This document shows positions 17,320 to 26,240 of a stretch of DNA of 64,000 bases, piece by piece; position 1 is the first letter of the stretch; every line of letters starts with the position of its first letter. The stretch lies in the NCBI GenBank assembly GCA_017540825.1, contig JAFYAH010000049.1:1-64000 (forward strand), in the 5' to 3' direction. The stretch comes from Candidatus Methanomethylophilaceae archaeon. Its GTDB lineage: Archaea; Thermoplasmatota; Thermoplasmata; Methanomassiliicoccales; Methanomethylophilaceae. The notes below the pieces were generated by a model. That model made no database searches. It was given only the letters and a program-made list of their open reading frames with translations, and was not told where the DNA came from. The position numbers and the translations under genes were made by a program.

Positions 17320-17883
17320 ATGAGGAAGGATTTCGGAGCGAAGCCGTGCGTCTACCCGATGCCGGTTTTCATAATATCCACATACGACGAGGACGGGGTC
17401 CCGAACGCCATGAACGCCGCCTGGGGCGGAATAGCGGAGGAGAACAGGATCTCCATCTGCCTGGACACGACCCACAAGACGACGGCCAACATACGGAAGA
17501 GGAAGGCGTTCGTGGTCAGCATGGCCACCGAGGACCATGTGCCGGAGTGCGACTACGTGGGGATCGTGTCGGGGAACGACGTCCCGGACAAGTTCGCCAG
17601 AGCGGGGTTCCACGCCGAGAGGAGCGCCAACGTGGACGCCCCTCTCATAAAGGAACTCCCGATGGCCGTCGAGTGCAGGCTGGTCAGCTACGACGAGCCG
17701 ACATGCCTGCTCATTGGCGAGATCGTCAACGTATGCGCCGACGAGAGCGTCCTCACCGACGGGAAGATCGACCCGAAGAAGCTGAGGCCCATCGTCTACG
17801 ACACCGTGGGCAAAGACTACTACGCCTTCGGGGAGAAGGTTGGGAAGGCCTTCAGCGACGGGAACAGGATACGCAAGGCATGA
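17320..17883 (+). CDS. flavin reductase-like FMN-binding protein
   Basis: The 187-residue protein has the split-barrel fold signature of flavin reductase-like proteins: YPMPVFIISTYDEDG at the N-terminus, NAMNAAWGG, and a central region with IVSGNDVPDKF. Such proteins bind FMN and act as oxidoreductases or flavin-binding partners, usually in anaerobes. A GAGGAGG sequence 7 bases upstream supports ATG 17320. A run of eight T follows directly after the stop, so the gene is probably transcribed alone. The substrate is not known. Confidence 0.85.
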   Translation: MRKDFGAKPCVYPMPVFIISTYDEDGVPNAMNAAWGGIAEENRISICLDTTHKTTANIRKRKAFVVSMATEDHVPECDYVGIVSGNDVPDKFARAGFHAERSANVDAPLIKELPMAVECRLVSYDEPTCLLIGEIVNVCADESVLTDGKIDPKKLRPIVYDTVGKDYYAFGEKVGKAFSDGNRIRKA

Positions 17884-17891
17884 TTTTTTTT
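17884..17891 (+). terminator. T8 run, archaeal-type terminator
   Basis: Eight T residues follow the TGA of the flavin reductase-like gene without a hairpin, as in archaeal oligo-T termination. Confidence 0.6.
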
Positions 17892-17916
17892 AGATGAGCG
17901 GATACGGAGGAGCGCT

Positions 17917-18714
17917 ATGCCATACGCCGAGATAAACGGGATAAGGATGCATTACGAGGAGGAAGGGGAAGGCACCCCGGTGGTCCTGGTGACGGGGTTC
18001 TCCGGAGACACCACGTTCTTCAAGCAGATGGTCCCGGAGCTGTCGCAGAAGTACAGGGTCCTGGTCTTCGACAACAGGGGCGCCGGGACCACGGAATACA
18101 GCAAGGACACGATAGACTGCCAGGACTTCGTGGACGACGTCCTCGCGCTGATGGACCACCTCCGCATGTTCAGGGTCCATATGCTGGGCTGGTCGATGGG
18201 CGGGCACATCGCCCAGGAGTTCGCGATCCAGCACCCCGAGAGGCTCCTGACACTCACCCTCGTTTCCGCATACCCGTACAGGCCGGCCAGGTCCAGCTAC
18301 TTCATGAACGGCATCGTCGACTGCGCCCTCCGCGGAGGGGACCCCGAGTACATCAGCATGATGACCAACGCGTTCTGCTTCACGGAGGACTTCTTCTCCG
18401 GCCTCGAATCCAAGGGGAAGACCCTCAGGTCGCTGAAAGGGCTCGACCCCAGGGGGCTCAAGCACCAGATGCACGCCCTGGACCAGTTCGACACCAGGGA
18501 GAAGCTGTCTTCGATCAGGGTCCCCACGCTCTCGGTCCACGGCCTCAGCGACATAATGGTCGAGCCGAAGCTCGGGGACTACATCTCCGACAGGATACCT
18601 GGGTGCAAGGTGCTGAGGATACCCAACACCGGCCACATCGTGAAGCCCTCCCTCTACCAGGACGCCTTCATGGAGCACATGGCCGCCCATGAGAACGGCC
18701 GCGGCTCGAATTAA
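17917..18714 (+). CDS. alpha/beta hydrolase
   Basis: The 265-residue protein carries the full hydrolase triad: nucleophile Ser in GWSMGG (about residues 91-96), an acid in HGLSDIMV and His in NTGHIVK near the end. The oxyanion region VTGFSG lies near residue 24. It hydrolyses an ester, lactone or similar bond of unknown substrate in the cytoplasm. No signal peptide is present. A CGGAGGAG ribosome site lies before ATG 17917. A GC hairpin with a T-rich tail (18727-18768) closes the unit. Confidence 0.88.
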   Translation: MPYAEINGIRMHYEEEGEGTPVVLVTGFSGDTTFFKQMVPELSQKYRVLVFDNRGAGTTEYSKDTIDCQDFVDDVLALMDHLRMFRVHMLGWSMGGHIAQEFAIQHPERLLTLTLVSAYPYRPARSSYFMNGIVDCALRGGDPEYISMMTNAFCFTEDFFSGLESKGKTLRSLKGLDPRGLKHQMHALDQFDTREKLSSIRVPTLSVHGLSDIMVEPKLGDYISDRIPGCKVLRIPNTGHIVKPSLYQDAFMEHMAAHENGRGSN

Positions 18715-18726
18715 AAGAAGAAGGAT

Positions 18727-18768
18727 GCAGGGTCCGGCCTTTCCGACCCGGGCCCTGCTGTTTTGTTT
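18727..18768 (+). terminator. GC hairpin with T-rich tail
   Basis: GCAGGG at 18727-18732 pairs with CCCTGC at 18753-18758, with further GC pairing inside, and TGTTTTGTTT follows. It lies between the convergent hydrolase and surface-protein genes and may stop both. Confidence 0.5.
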
Positions 18769-18781
18769 CTCGGTCTTCGCC

Positions 18782-21262
18782 TCAGGCGCCGCTTCCGCGC
18801 TTCTTCATCAGGAAGTACGCGACGAGCGCGATGAGGACGAGGGCTATGACGGCTATCGCGACGTAGAGCATCGTGCTGTCGCCACTGCCCCCGTTAGATG
18901 GGGCGGGCGCGCCCTGGGTGTTGAACACAGGGATGCTGGACCCGGCAGGCTTGTCGGTGGCGACGTCGTAGTATCCGGCCTCGTTCTTCACGAGGTACGC
19001 GACGGAGTCGACGTCGGAGGCCTTGGTGTACTTGACGTCCTTCCCGTCGACGACGGTCTCGGTGCCGGCCATGTGCAGGGACTCGGCTCCGGCGGCGTCG
19101 AACTTGTACTCGTAGGAGGCGCCCTTGATCCTGCTGCTGCTGTCTGCCTTGGCGACGACGTCGGCGAAGCTCTTCATGTCGACGCTCCCGCGGTCGGAGA
19201 CCTTGTAGGAGTCTATCGCCAGGGAGTCCCCGTGGGACGCGGGGAGCTCTGCCGTCGGGAGGCCGGCCAGTTCCACGATGTTCGTGTCGAAGGCCGCCTT
19301 GCCCATGCTGACCCTCTCGGCGTAGGCGGTCGTGCCGGATCCGGTGGACCAGGAGTTCTTCTCCACGTTCGCCTTGAGGGAGACCTTCATGTCGATGCCG
19401 GCTGCGAGCTTGCTGAGGTCCTTGATGTCGTCTAGCGCTGTCTCCACCTTGAGGGGCTGGACGTCCATCTTGATGTTCTTCATGGTGATCTCGTCCCCTT
19501 CGACGCCGCTGGAGCCGGAGGAGACGACCTTGCTGTACCCGACCGCTGAGTCGGAGAACTGCGGGGTGAGGGTCCCGGCGAGGGTTATCCTCTCGGTGGC
19601 CTTGTCGGTGGAGAACTTGACGTCCACGGCGGACTTGAAGTTCGCCTTGTCGCTTCCGGTCATAGAGGCCTTGGTCTCCCTGAAGTCAGCGCCCTCGGTG
19701 CCTACGGTCAGGACCTGGTCGAGGGTCCCGATGCTGACGCTGCCCTTCACGGTCATCCCGTCGAGGAGGTCGAGCGCGGCGGCCTTGTAGTCGGCGTCTA
19801 CCGGGATTCCGGCCCCTTCGGGGTCCTGCGCCTTCTCCTCGAACTTGACGAACTTGAGTATGCTGAAGACGTTCTTCTCGCTGGTGGTGATGTCCTCGCT
19901 GAAATCGGTGAGCCTCAGGCTCTGCTTGACGCCCTTCCCCTCAACATGGTAGCTCAGCTCGGAGGTGGAGCCCCTGACGGAGGTGCCGGTCTTGCTGTCC
20001 ACGTCGGCGTGGTACTCCATCCCCTCGGCCTGGAAGGAGAAGCTGGCGGGGACCCCCTCGGAAGCGGAGGACCCGGATCCCTTCACGGACCCAGCCTGGA
20101 AGTTGGAGGTCCCGGAGATGGCGGCGTCGGAGTCGGTGAGCGCGTCGACGACAGCTTGGGGGCCGTCGAAGATGTTGGCGGCCACGACCTCGACCAGCTT
20201 GTCACCTCTGGAGGAGAAGTCGAACTTGAGGTCCTTGATCTCGACGCTGTTCTCGCTGGCGCCGATGCCCGTGCGCATGTTCTTGAGGACGAGAGTGCCT
20301 GCGCTTCCGGACACCTCCGCCTTGAGGAGGGAGAAGCTGGCGTTCAGGACGAGCTTGTCGCAGGCCGTGTCCCCCTCGCCGGAGCCGATGCTCACGCCGA
20401 GGCTCATGCTCTTGCTGGCCTGGCTGGAGGCGAAGGTCACGGTCGAGTCGGAGACGGTGGTTCCGTCGTAGGAGGCCTTGGCGACCTTGGCGACGAAGCT
20501 GACGTCGGGGTAGACCATCTTGTTGTACAGGTAGTCGACGAGCTTGGCGGTAGAGGACTTGTCCAGGACGACCCCGTCCAGGTTGTCCTTCAGGCTCTTG
20601 TAGAAGCCGCCGAGGTCGTAGCTGGCGCTCATCTCGACGGCGACGGAGCCGCTGCCGGGATAGAGCCTGAGGTCCTTCGCTCCGGAGAGGCCGAGGAATC
20701 CGTCGGTGCTGATCTTGGCGCTGGCGGAGCCCTTGATGCCCTTGGAGGGATCGAAGGTCACGGAGTCGGGGTCGAAGAAGCCGGAGCTCTCCAGCTTCGC
20801 GTCGATGGAGACGGATTTGTCGGTGTAGATCCTGACGTCGTCCTTGGAGCACTTGACGCCTGCGACGTAGACGCTGCCGGCGAGGATGCCGATGTCGGAT
20901 CCGTCCTTGTTGACCAGCTTGACGTTGCCCTCGACGAAGAGGTCGTCCACGGTCATCAGGGCGGAATTGGAGAAGTTCAAGACCGCCCCGTCCTTGAGGA
21001 CGAGGTCGTCGAGGACTTCGTTCGCGCCGACGTCGTATTCGCCGGATATCTCCTTGGCGCCTTCGGAAGGCTCTTTGCTGAGCAGGGCGGAGGCGAGCAT
21101 GAGGACGTTGGTGAACGTCTCGTCGACGTCTATCGTATTGGCCTCCTCCCCTTCGGCCGCAGAGGCCGTGTCGGAGCAGACCGCCGCGGCCGAAAGGACG
21201 AATATCATGGCGATGGCCGCCGCGATCCACTTGGGATGGCTGTTGTTCGCATTTGCTGTCAT
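18782..21262 (-). CDS. large membrane-anchored surface protein
   Basis: The protein has 826 residues. Residues 10-36 form a signal peptide (lysine, then a hydrophobic stretch ending in A-x-A before an acidic mature start). A transmembrane segment lies near the C-terminus and is followed by MKKRGSGA. The middle is rich in Ser, Asp, Lys and Val with alternating beta-strand patterns and no cysteine pairs beyond two Cys, so it is probably a beta-rich extracellular protein. I recognise no named domain. The last 35 residues (GDSTMLY then a hydrophobic span and KK) match those of the two Big_2 proteins at 36.6 and 40.9 kb. A GGTGA ribosome site precedes ATG 21262. Confidence 0.8.
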   Translation of the reverse strand: MTANANNSHPKWIAAAIAMIFVLSAAAVCSDTASAAEGEEANTIDVDETFTNVLMLASALLSKEPSEGAKEISGEYDVGANEVLDDLVLKDGAVLNFSNSALMTVDDLFVEGNVKLVNKDGSDIGILAGSVYVAGVKCSKDDVRIYTDKSVSIDAKLESSGFFDPDSVTFDPSKGIKGSASAKISTDGFLGLSGAKDLRLYPGSGSVAVEMSASYDLGGFYKSLKDNLDGVVLDKSSTAKLVDYLYNKMVYPDVSFVAKVAKASYDGTTVSDSTVTFASSQASKSMSLGVSIGSGEGDTACDKLVLNASFSLLKAEVSGSAGTLVLKNMRTGIGASENSVEIKDLKFDFSSRGDKLVEVVAANIFDGPQAVVDALTDSDAAISGTSNFQAGSVKGSGSSASEGVPASFSFQAEGMEYHADVDSKTGTSVRGSTSELSYHVEGKGVKQSLRLTDFSEDITTSEKNVFSILKFVKFEEKAQDPEGAGIPVDADYKAAALDLLDGMTVKGSVSIGTLDQVLTVGTEGADFRETKASMTGSDKANFKSAVDVKFSTDKATERITLAGTLTPQFSDSAVGYSKVVSSGSSGVEGDEITMKNIKMDVQPLKVETALDDIKDLSKLAAGIDMKVSLKANVEKNSWSTGSGTTAYAERVSMGKAAFDTNIVELAGLPTAELPASHGDSLAIDSYKVSDRGSVDMKSFADVVAKADSSSRIKGASYEYKFDAAGAESLHMAGTETVVDGKDVKYTKASDVDSVAYLVKNEAGYYDVATDKPAGSSIPVFNTQGAPAPSNGGSGDSTMLYVAIAVIALVLIALVAYFLMKKRGSGA

Positions 21263-21301
21263 TTTTTCACCTTAACAGTGATGGTCTGCAATCGGCTAGA
21301 T

Positions 21302-21313
21302 GTTATTTTAATC
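21302..21313 (-). promoter_or_regulatory. TATA-like box of the surface protein
   Basis: On the minus strand GATTAAAATAAC lies about 45 bases before ATG 21262. It would leave a 20-base leader that holds the GGTGA ribosome site. An AATATTTAGA box further upstream is an alternative. Confidence 0.4.
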
Positions 21314-21430
21314 TGTTCTAAATATTCATCAGTCTATCCAACTGGAGCCCCAGGCGCCGGCCGGACAGCCTCGGAAGCGCGGCAGGACGATGGCTCAGCT
21401 CCCGGATCGCCCTTCGGCTCCCCGCGACAG

Positions 21431-21438
21431 TTATTAAA
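21431..21438 (+). promoter_or_regulatory. TATA-like box of the zinc-ribbon membrane protein
   Basis: TTATTAAA is centred 28 bases before ATG 21463, consistent with a leaderless transcript. Confidence 0.5.
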
Positions 21439-21462
21439 GCCTTAGACGATACCTTCTCCAGA

Positions 21463-21924
21463 ATGTCGTACACCATGTTCTGCCCAAACTGCAACAAGAA
21501 CGTGCAGGTCAAGGAGGTCTGGGACTCGAAATCCCTTCTGACGATGATCCTCCTCCTCTGTTTGGGACTGATCCCGGGGGTGGTGTACATTCTGATGAAG
21601 ACCGTGAAAGGGGACGAGTGCCCCGACTGCGGGTACGCCATAAACATGATGAAGCCGCCCGTGGTCAAAGAGGACGGAACGGTCGAGGAGAAGCCCCAGG
21701 ACATCAAGTTCTGCATATTCTGCGACGCCGCCATCGACAGATACGCTGAAATCTGCCCCAAATGCAAGAACAGGGTCCGCAGGCGATGCGGGAACCCGGG
21801 CGTTTCTCTCCAAGCAACGCTAATAAACTTGGATGCTCTGTCCACCCCTATGCTAGTTTTTTCAGTTGATGGCGCAAGCAAGCCCGATTCGGACCAGGCC
21901 GTCGCCCGGGAGGCCCTGCTATGA
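21463..21924 (+). CDS. membrane protein with two zinc-ribbon pairs
   Basis: The protein is up to 153 residues long. CPNC (7-10) and CPDC (about 49-52) bracket a single transmembrane segment LLTMILLLCLGLIPGVVYIL, and a second ribbon CIFC...CPKC lies at about 87-104. The ribbons probably bind zinc on the cytoplasmic side. The function is unknown. The last 45 residues, after RRRC, lose this character and contain a TATA-like sequence (21820-21828), so the natural end may be earlier. The frame ends in the first codons of cbiH (21921-21924 overlap). Confidence 0.65.
   Translation: MSYTMFCPNCNKNVQVKEVWDSKSLLTMILLLCLGLIPGVVYILMKTVKGDECPDCGYAINMMKPPVVKEDGTVEEKPQDIKFCIFCDAAIDRYAEICPKCKNRVRRRCGNPGVSLQATLINLDALSTPMLVFSVDGASKPDSDQAVAREALL
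21820..21828 (+). promoter_or_regulatory. possible promoter of the tetrapyrrole operon
   Basis: CTAATAAAC lies about 95 bases before the cbiH ATG. If it is used, the transcript would have a leader of about 70 bases. It lies inside the 3' part of the zinc-ribbon frame. Confidence 0.3.
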
Positions 21925-22682
21925 AAGGGAAGCTCTCCGTGGTGGGGTTCGGGCCGGGGGCTCTGGAGAACATGACCATACGCGCCGAGAGGACCATCCG
22001 CGAGGCGGACAAGGTCATCGGCTACACCGCTTACATAGACATGATCAGGGGGTTCTTCCCCGAGGACACCCAGTACATATCCACCGGAATGATGAGGGAG
22101 GTCGAGCGCTGCAAGATGGCCGTAGAGGAGGCCATGAAGGGCCAGAGCGTCGCGATGGTCAGCAGCGGGGACTCCGGGATCTACGGGATGGCCGGGATAG
22201 TGTACGAGGTCGCGGCGGAGATGGGGGCGGACATCGACATAGACGTCGTTCCCGGCATGACCGCTGCATCCACTGCGGCGTCCGTCCTGGGCGCCCCCCT
22301 GATGCACGACCTCGCCATAATCAGCCTCTCGGACCTCATGACGCCCATAGACCTCATCATGAAGAGGGTCGACTGCGCCGGCCAGGGGGACTTCATCGTT
22401 GCCCTGTACAACCCCAAGAGCAAGAAGAGGACGGACCACCTGGAGAGGGCCGCGGACATACTGATGAAGTACCGCTCCGCCGACACCCCCGTAGGGGTGG
22501 TCCGGAACGCCGGGAGGGAAGGGGAGCAGAAACAGCTCACCACCCTCGGAGGCCTCAAGGACGCGGACGTGGACATGTTCTCCATAGTCATCATAGGGAA
22601 CAGCAACACCTACGTGCGCGACGGCCTGATGATCACCCCCCGCGGATACCGCGAGAAAGGCCGCATGGAGGGCGTGCTTTGA
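21921..22682 (+). CDS. cbiH: cobalt-precorrin-3B C17-methyltransferase
   Basis: The 253-residue tetrapyrrole methylase has GFGPGALENMT at the N-terminus, GDSGIYGMAG (about 78-87) and VVPGMTAAS, with VALYNPKSKKR, which is typical of CbiH/CobJ. It methylates C17 and drives ring contraction of the corrin ring, with S-adenosylmethionine as donor. It overlaps cbiL by 4 bases. The pathway here is the cobalt-early one, as shown by the cbiD and cbiG genes downstream. Confidence 0.92.
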   Translation: MKGKLSVVGFGPGALENMTIRAERTIREADKVIGYTAYIDMIRGFFPEDTQYISTGMMREVERCKMAVEEAMKGQSVAMVSSGDSGIYGMAGIVYEVAAEMGADIDIDVVPGMTAASTAASVLGAPLMHDLAIISLSDLMTPIDLIMKRVDCAGQGDFIVALYNPKSKKRTDHLERAADILMKYRSADTPVGVVRNAGREGEQKQLTTLGGLKDADVDMFSIVIIGNSNTYVRDGLMITPRGYREKGRMEGVL

Positions 22683-23392
22683 GCAAAGGCAAGCTCTACG
22701 GCATCGGGGTGGGGCCCGGCGACCCCGAGCTCCTGACCCTGAAGGCCAAGAGGCTGATAGAGACGAACGACGTCCTGGCCAACCCCGTGAAGAAGGAAGG
22801 GGAAGTCAGCACCGCGTTCAGCATCGTCAAGCCGGTGGTGGACCTGAGCGGGGTCGAGGTGATAGACCTCGTGTTCGGGATGACCGGCAACAGCGGCGAC
22901 TACTGGGAGTTCGGAAGGGTCGCCGGCGACGAGATCATAAAATACCTCTCGCAGGGGAAGAACGTGTCCCTGGTGACCCTCGGGGACGTGTCCATCTACA
23001 GCACATTCATGTACCTCGAGGAGTACGTCCGCGGCAAAGGCTACGAGACCGAGATCGTCCCAGGGATTCCTTCGTTCTGCGGAGGGGCGGCCAAGGCCCG
23101 CATACCCCTCACCCTGGGGGACCAGTGCCTGGCGATAGTCCCCTCCGCCAAGGACAACCCCATGGTCGCAGAGGCCCTGGACAGGTTCGACAACGTCGTC
23201 GTCATGAAGGCGGGGAAGAGCGTCGGGAAGATACTGGAAATGATGAGGGAGCGCGGGATCGGAAGCGACCGCATGACCGTCATCAGCAACGTCGGCATGC
23301 CGGACGAGTACGTCGGGCCCGTGGCCGAAGGCAGGGAGTACGGCTACTTCACCACGCTGATAATCAAGAAGAACGCCGAGAAGGGCGAGTGA
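22679..23392 (+). CDS. cbiL: cobalt-factor II C20-methyltransferase
   Basis: The 237-residue tetrapyrrole methylase has YGIGVGPGDPELLTLKA at the N-terminus, GDVSIYSTFMY (about 103-113) and IVPGIPSFCG, the CbiL/CobI pattern. It methylates C20 of cobalt-factor II. No ATG is in range; the TTG at 22679 overlaps the cbiH stop as TTGA, and the first codons after it fit the family, so TTG is the likely start. This implies translation coupled to cbiH. Confidence 0.92.
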   Translation: MSKGKLYGIGVGPGDPELLTLKAKRLIETNDVLANPVKKEGEVSTAFSIVKPVVDLSGVEVIDLVFGMTGNSGDYWEFGRVAGDEIIKYLSQGKNVSLVTLGDVSIYSTFMYLEEYVRGKGYETEIVPGIPSFCGGAAKARIPLTLGDQCLAIVPSAKDNPMVAEALDRFDNVVVMKAGKSVGKILEMMRERGIGSDRMTVISNVGMPDEYVGPVAEGREYGYFTTLIIKKNAEKGE

Positions 23393-23393
23393 G

Positions 23394-24017
23394 ATGGCCC
23401 GGATGGCGCCGATATACATCGCCCCGGGGGACAGGACCGTAACCGTGTTCGGCGGGGGGAACGTCGCCCTCAGGAAGATCAGGCACTTCGATGGGTTCCG
23501 CATACGCGTGGTCGCCAGGGAGGTGCTCCCGGAAATAGAGGGGCTGGCCGACGAGGTCGTGCTCTGCGAGATCGCGCCCGAGACGGTCATGCGGGAGGCC
23601 CCGGGATCGTTCATCGTGATGGCCGCCACGGACAGCAAGCAGCTCAACGCCATGATCCGCGACACCGCCCTGGAGATGGGCATCCTGGTCAACTCCGCCC
23701 ACGGCGGCGGGGACGTCCTCATACCCTCGACCATAAGGAGGAAGGACTACTCCGTCTGCGTATCCTCCGAAGGCAAGGTCCCGGCCTTCCCGCCCTACGT
23801 AGCGGACCTGATCGAGCCGCTGCTGGACGAGAGCCTGGACAGGATGATGGAGCTGATGATCCGCATAAGGCCGGTGGTGATGGACTCGATTCCTCAGCAG
23901 AAGGACCGCGCGAAGGCCCTGTACGACATCCTGCACGACGAGGGCGTCTGGGACGCGATCCGCTCCGGCGACCCCGAATCGGCGTACGAGATGGCCGAAA
24001 AGAAGGTGAAGGCATGA
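23394..24017 (+). CDS. precorrin-2 dehydrogenase / sirohydrochlorin-forming protein (Met8-like)
   Basis: The 207-residue protein has a Rossmann site VFGGGNVALRKIRHF (about 18-32), then AATDSKQLN (about 82-90) and IPSTIRRKDYSVCVSSEG. This is the N-terminal part of CysG/Met8. It oxidises precorrin-2 to sirohydrochlorin with NAD; Met8 also inserts the metal, and the family aspartate region is preserved, so a ferro- or cobaltochelatase role is possible. It lacks the methylase half of CysG, which is supplied by cobA at 28.4 kb. It overlaps hemA by ATGA. Confidence 0.88.
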   Translation: MARMAPIYIAPGDRTVTVFGGGNVALRKIRHFDGFRIRVVAREVLPEIEGLADEVVLCEIAPETVMREAPGSFIVMAATDSKQLNAMIRDTALEMGILVNSAHGGGDVLIPSTIRRKDYSVCVSSEGKVPAFPPYVADLIEPLLDESLDRMMELMIRIRPVVMDSIPQQKDRAKALYDILHDEGVWDAIRSGDPESAYEMAEKKVKA

Positions 24018-25258
24018 TAGTCAGCTTCCATGTGACGCACGCCTCAGCAGGGGGCGTGGAAGGCCTGAACAGCATAATAACCAAGCTGGAGAAGTCTGCC
24101 GACGAGGCCATGAAGGGCTGCGAGGCGGTCAACGAGTACCTGGTCGTGCGGACATGCAACCGCTTCGAGGTCTACACGGCTACCGAGGACAACCCCACCG
24201 TGAAGGACGTGTTCAAGGAGCTGGCTGCGGGATGCATACCCCCGGAGGCCGGGAACGTCCACTTCGTGGAGGAGGACCAGAGGAGCATAAAGCACCTGTT
24301 CCGCGTCATCTGCGGCCTGGAGTCCCTCATCGTCGGGGAGGACCAGATCCAGCACCAGATAAGGGACAGCTACATCAGCGCCCGCGCCGAGGGGCACGTC
24401 GGCAGCATGCTCTCGTACCTGTTCGACCACGCCCTCGTGGTGGGGAAGCGCGTCAGGTCCGAGACCGCCCTCAACAAAGGCGCAGTCTCGGTGGGCTCCG
24501 CCGCCGTCGAGCTCGCCGAGCAGAGGTTCGGGACCCTGGACGGCAAGACCGTGGCCATCCTCGGAGCGGGAGACATGGCGACCGTCATAGCGAAGAACCT
24601 CGCGGGGAAGAGCCCGAAGGCCGTCATAGTCTCCAACCGCACGTTCAACAACGCCACCATACTGGCTGAGCAGCTCAACGGGACGGCCATGACCTGGGAC
24701 CGCATGCACGAGGTCGTCGCCGACAGCGACCTGGTCCTCGTGGCCACCTCCGCGCCCCACTGCGTCGTCCACTACGGCAACGTGCTGGAGGCGATGGCGT
24801 CCAGGCAGGACAGGCAGCTCCTGTTCATCGACGTCTCCGTGCCACGCAACGTGGAGAAGGAGGTCGGCGACATACCCAACGTCTCCCTCGAGACCATGGA
24901 CTCGCTCCAGAACATAGCCATGGAGAACGTCGCCAAGAGGACGGCGGAGATCAAGGAAGCCGAGCACATAATCAGGGAGGAGCTGGAGAAGATCGAGAAG
25001 GAGCGCGCGGAGTCCACCGCCAACGAGCTCATACGCGCCCTCAGCATCAAGCTCGGGAAGATAAAGGAGCGCGAGCTGGCCACGGCCAAGACCCGCATGA
25101 AGAGCGCCGAGCCCGAGCAGGTCCTGGACGACTTCTCGCGCGCCCTGCTAAACAACCTTACTTCAGAGCTATACATTAACATGAGAAAGGCATCAAGGAA
25201 CGGGGACTGGGACACGTGCAGAGCTGTCAGGGTCCTGTTCGGCCTGGAAGGTGATTGA
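24014..25258 (+). CDS. hemA: glutamyl-tRNA reductase
   Basis: This is a 414-residue protein. The catalytic cysteine is Cys48 in VVRTCNRFEVY, the NADPH domain has VAILGAGDMA (about 177-186), and a long C-terminal helix with many charged residues forms the dimerisation domain. It reduces glutamyl-tRNA to glutamate-1-semialdehyde, the entry step to all tetrapyrroles. The start overlaps the previous stop (ATGA). In many organisms this step is feedback regulated; nothing in the sequence shows that here. Confidence 0.95.
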   Translation: MIVSFHVTHASAGGVEGLNSIITKLEKSADEAMKGCEAVNEYLVVRTCNRFEVYTATEDNPTVKDVFKELAAGCIPPEAGNVHFVEEDQRSIKHLFRVICGLESLIVGEDQIQHQIRDSYISARAEGHVGSMLSYLFDHALVVGKRVRSETALNKGAVSVGSAAVELAEQRFGTLDGKTVAILGAGDMATVIAKNLAGKSPKAVIVSNRTFNNATILAEQLNGTAMTWDRMHEVVADSDLVLVATSAPHCVVHYGNVLEAMASRQDRQLLFIDVSVPRNVEKEVGDIPNVSLETMDSLQNIAMENVAKRTAEIKEAEHIIREELEKIEKERAESTANELIRALSIKLGKIKERELATAKTRMKSAEPEQVLDDFSRALLNNLTSELYINMRKASRNGDWDTCRAVRVLFGLEGD

Positions 25259-25259
25259 G

Positions 25260-26240
25260 ATGATGTTTCCGCAGGTGCGCATGAGAAGGCTCAGGACGAG
25301 CGAGAGGATGAGAGGCTTGGTGGCCGAGACGAGGCTGGACCCGGCGGAGCTGGTGCTCCCGCTGTTCTTCGACGCGAACATATCCGAGCCGCACACGACC
25401 GACTCCATGCCCGGGGTGGTTACCTACCCGCTTTCCGGATACATGGAGATCGCGAAGGAGATCGAGGACTCCGGCGTGGGCGCCGTCCTGGTGTTTGGGG
25501 TCCCCGCCAAGAAGGACGCGAAAGGGAGCGACGCCTACTCGGACGAAGGGGTGGTCCAGAAGGCCATAAGGGGCCTCAAGGCCGCCTCCGGCCTGCTGGT
25601 GATCGCCGACCTCTGCATGTGCGAGTACACCGACCACGGGCACTGCGGCGTCCTCGGGGTGGACGGGGCGGTCGACAACGACAAGACCCTGGAGCTCTAC
25701 AAGAGAATCGCGGTCTCCCAAGCGGCGGCAGGGGCCGACATTATCGCCCCCAGCGGCATGATGGACGGCCAGATAGCCGCCATTCGCCAGGCCCTGGACG
25801 AGGCCGGGTTCGACGAGGTCCCCATCATGGCGTACAGCGCCAAGTTCTACAGCGCCTACTACGGGCCGTTCAGGGACGTCGCGTGCTCCGCCCCCGGAAA
25901 GGGGAACCGCTCCGGGTACCAGATGCCGTGCGGCAACAGGCGCGAAGCCATGCGCGAGATCGACCTGGACGTCGCCGAAGGCTGCGACATAATAATGGTA
26001 AAGCCCGCCGGCCCGTACCTCGACATCGTCCGCGAGGCCGCCGACGCGTACGACCTGCCCATAGCGGCGTACCAGGTGTCCGGGGAGTACGCGATGATCA
26101 AGGCGGCGGCCGCCAACGGATGGATCGACGAGGAGAGGGTCATGATGGAGTCCCTCCTCGGCATCAAGAGGGCCGGAGCGGACATAATAATCACGTACTA
26201 CGCCAAAGAGGCTGCAAGGCTGCTGAGGGATAGGAGATGA
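25260..26240 (+). CDS. hemB: 5-aminolevulinate dehydratase (porphobilinogen synthase)
   Basis: The protein has about 326 residues. A zinc-type cysteine cluster DLCMCEYTDHGHCG lies at about 117-130, and the two active-site lysines lie in MAYSAKFYSAYYGPF and IIMVKPAGPY. It joins two aminolevulinate molecules to porphobilinogen. I chose ATG 25260 because GGAAGGTGAT lies about 6 bases upstream; GTG 25251, which overlaps the hemA stop, is an alternative. The last codons overlap hemL by ATGA. Confidence 0.95.
   Translation: MMFPQVRMRRLRTSERMRGLVAETRLDPAELVLPLFFDANISEPHTTDSMPGVVTYPLSGYMEIAKEIEDSGVGAVLVFGVPAKKDAKGSDAYSDEGVVQKAIRGLKAASGLLVIADLCMCEYTDHGHCGVLGVDGAVDNDKTLELYKRIAVSQAAAGADIIAPSGMMDGQIAAIRQALDEAGFDEVPIMAYSAKFYSAYYGPFRDVACSAPGKGNRSGYQMPCGNRREAMREIDLDVAEGCDIIMVKPAGPYLDIVREAADAYDLPIAAYQVSGEYAMIKAAAANGWIDEERVMMESLLGIKRAGADIIITYYAKEAARLLRDRR

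Noticed and set aside
21830-21920. Cobalamin riboswitch before cbiH
   Set aside because: The leader is too short and I cannot find a B12-box pattern; the coding frame overlaps it.
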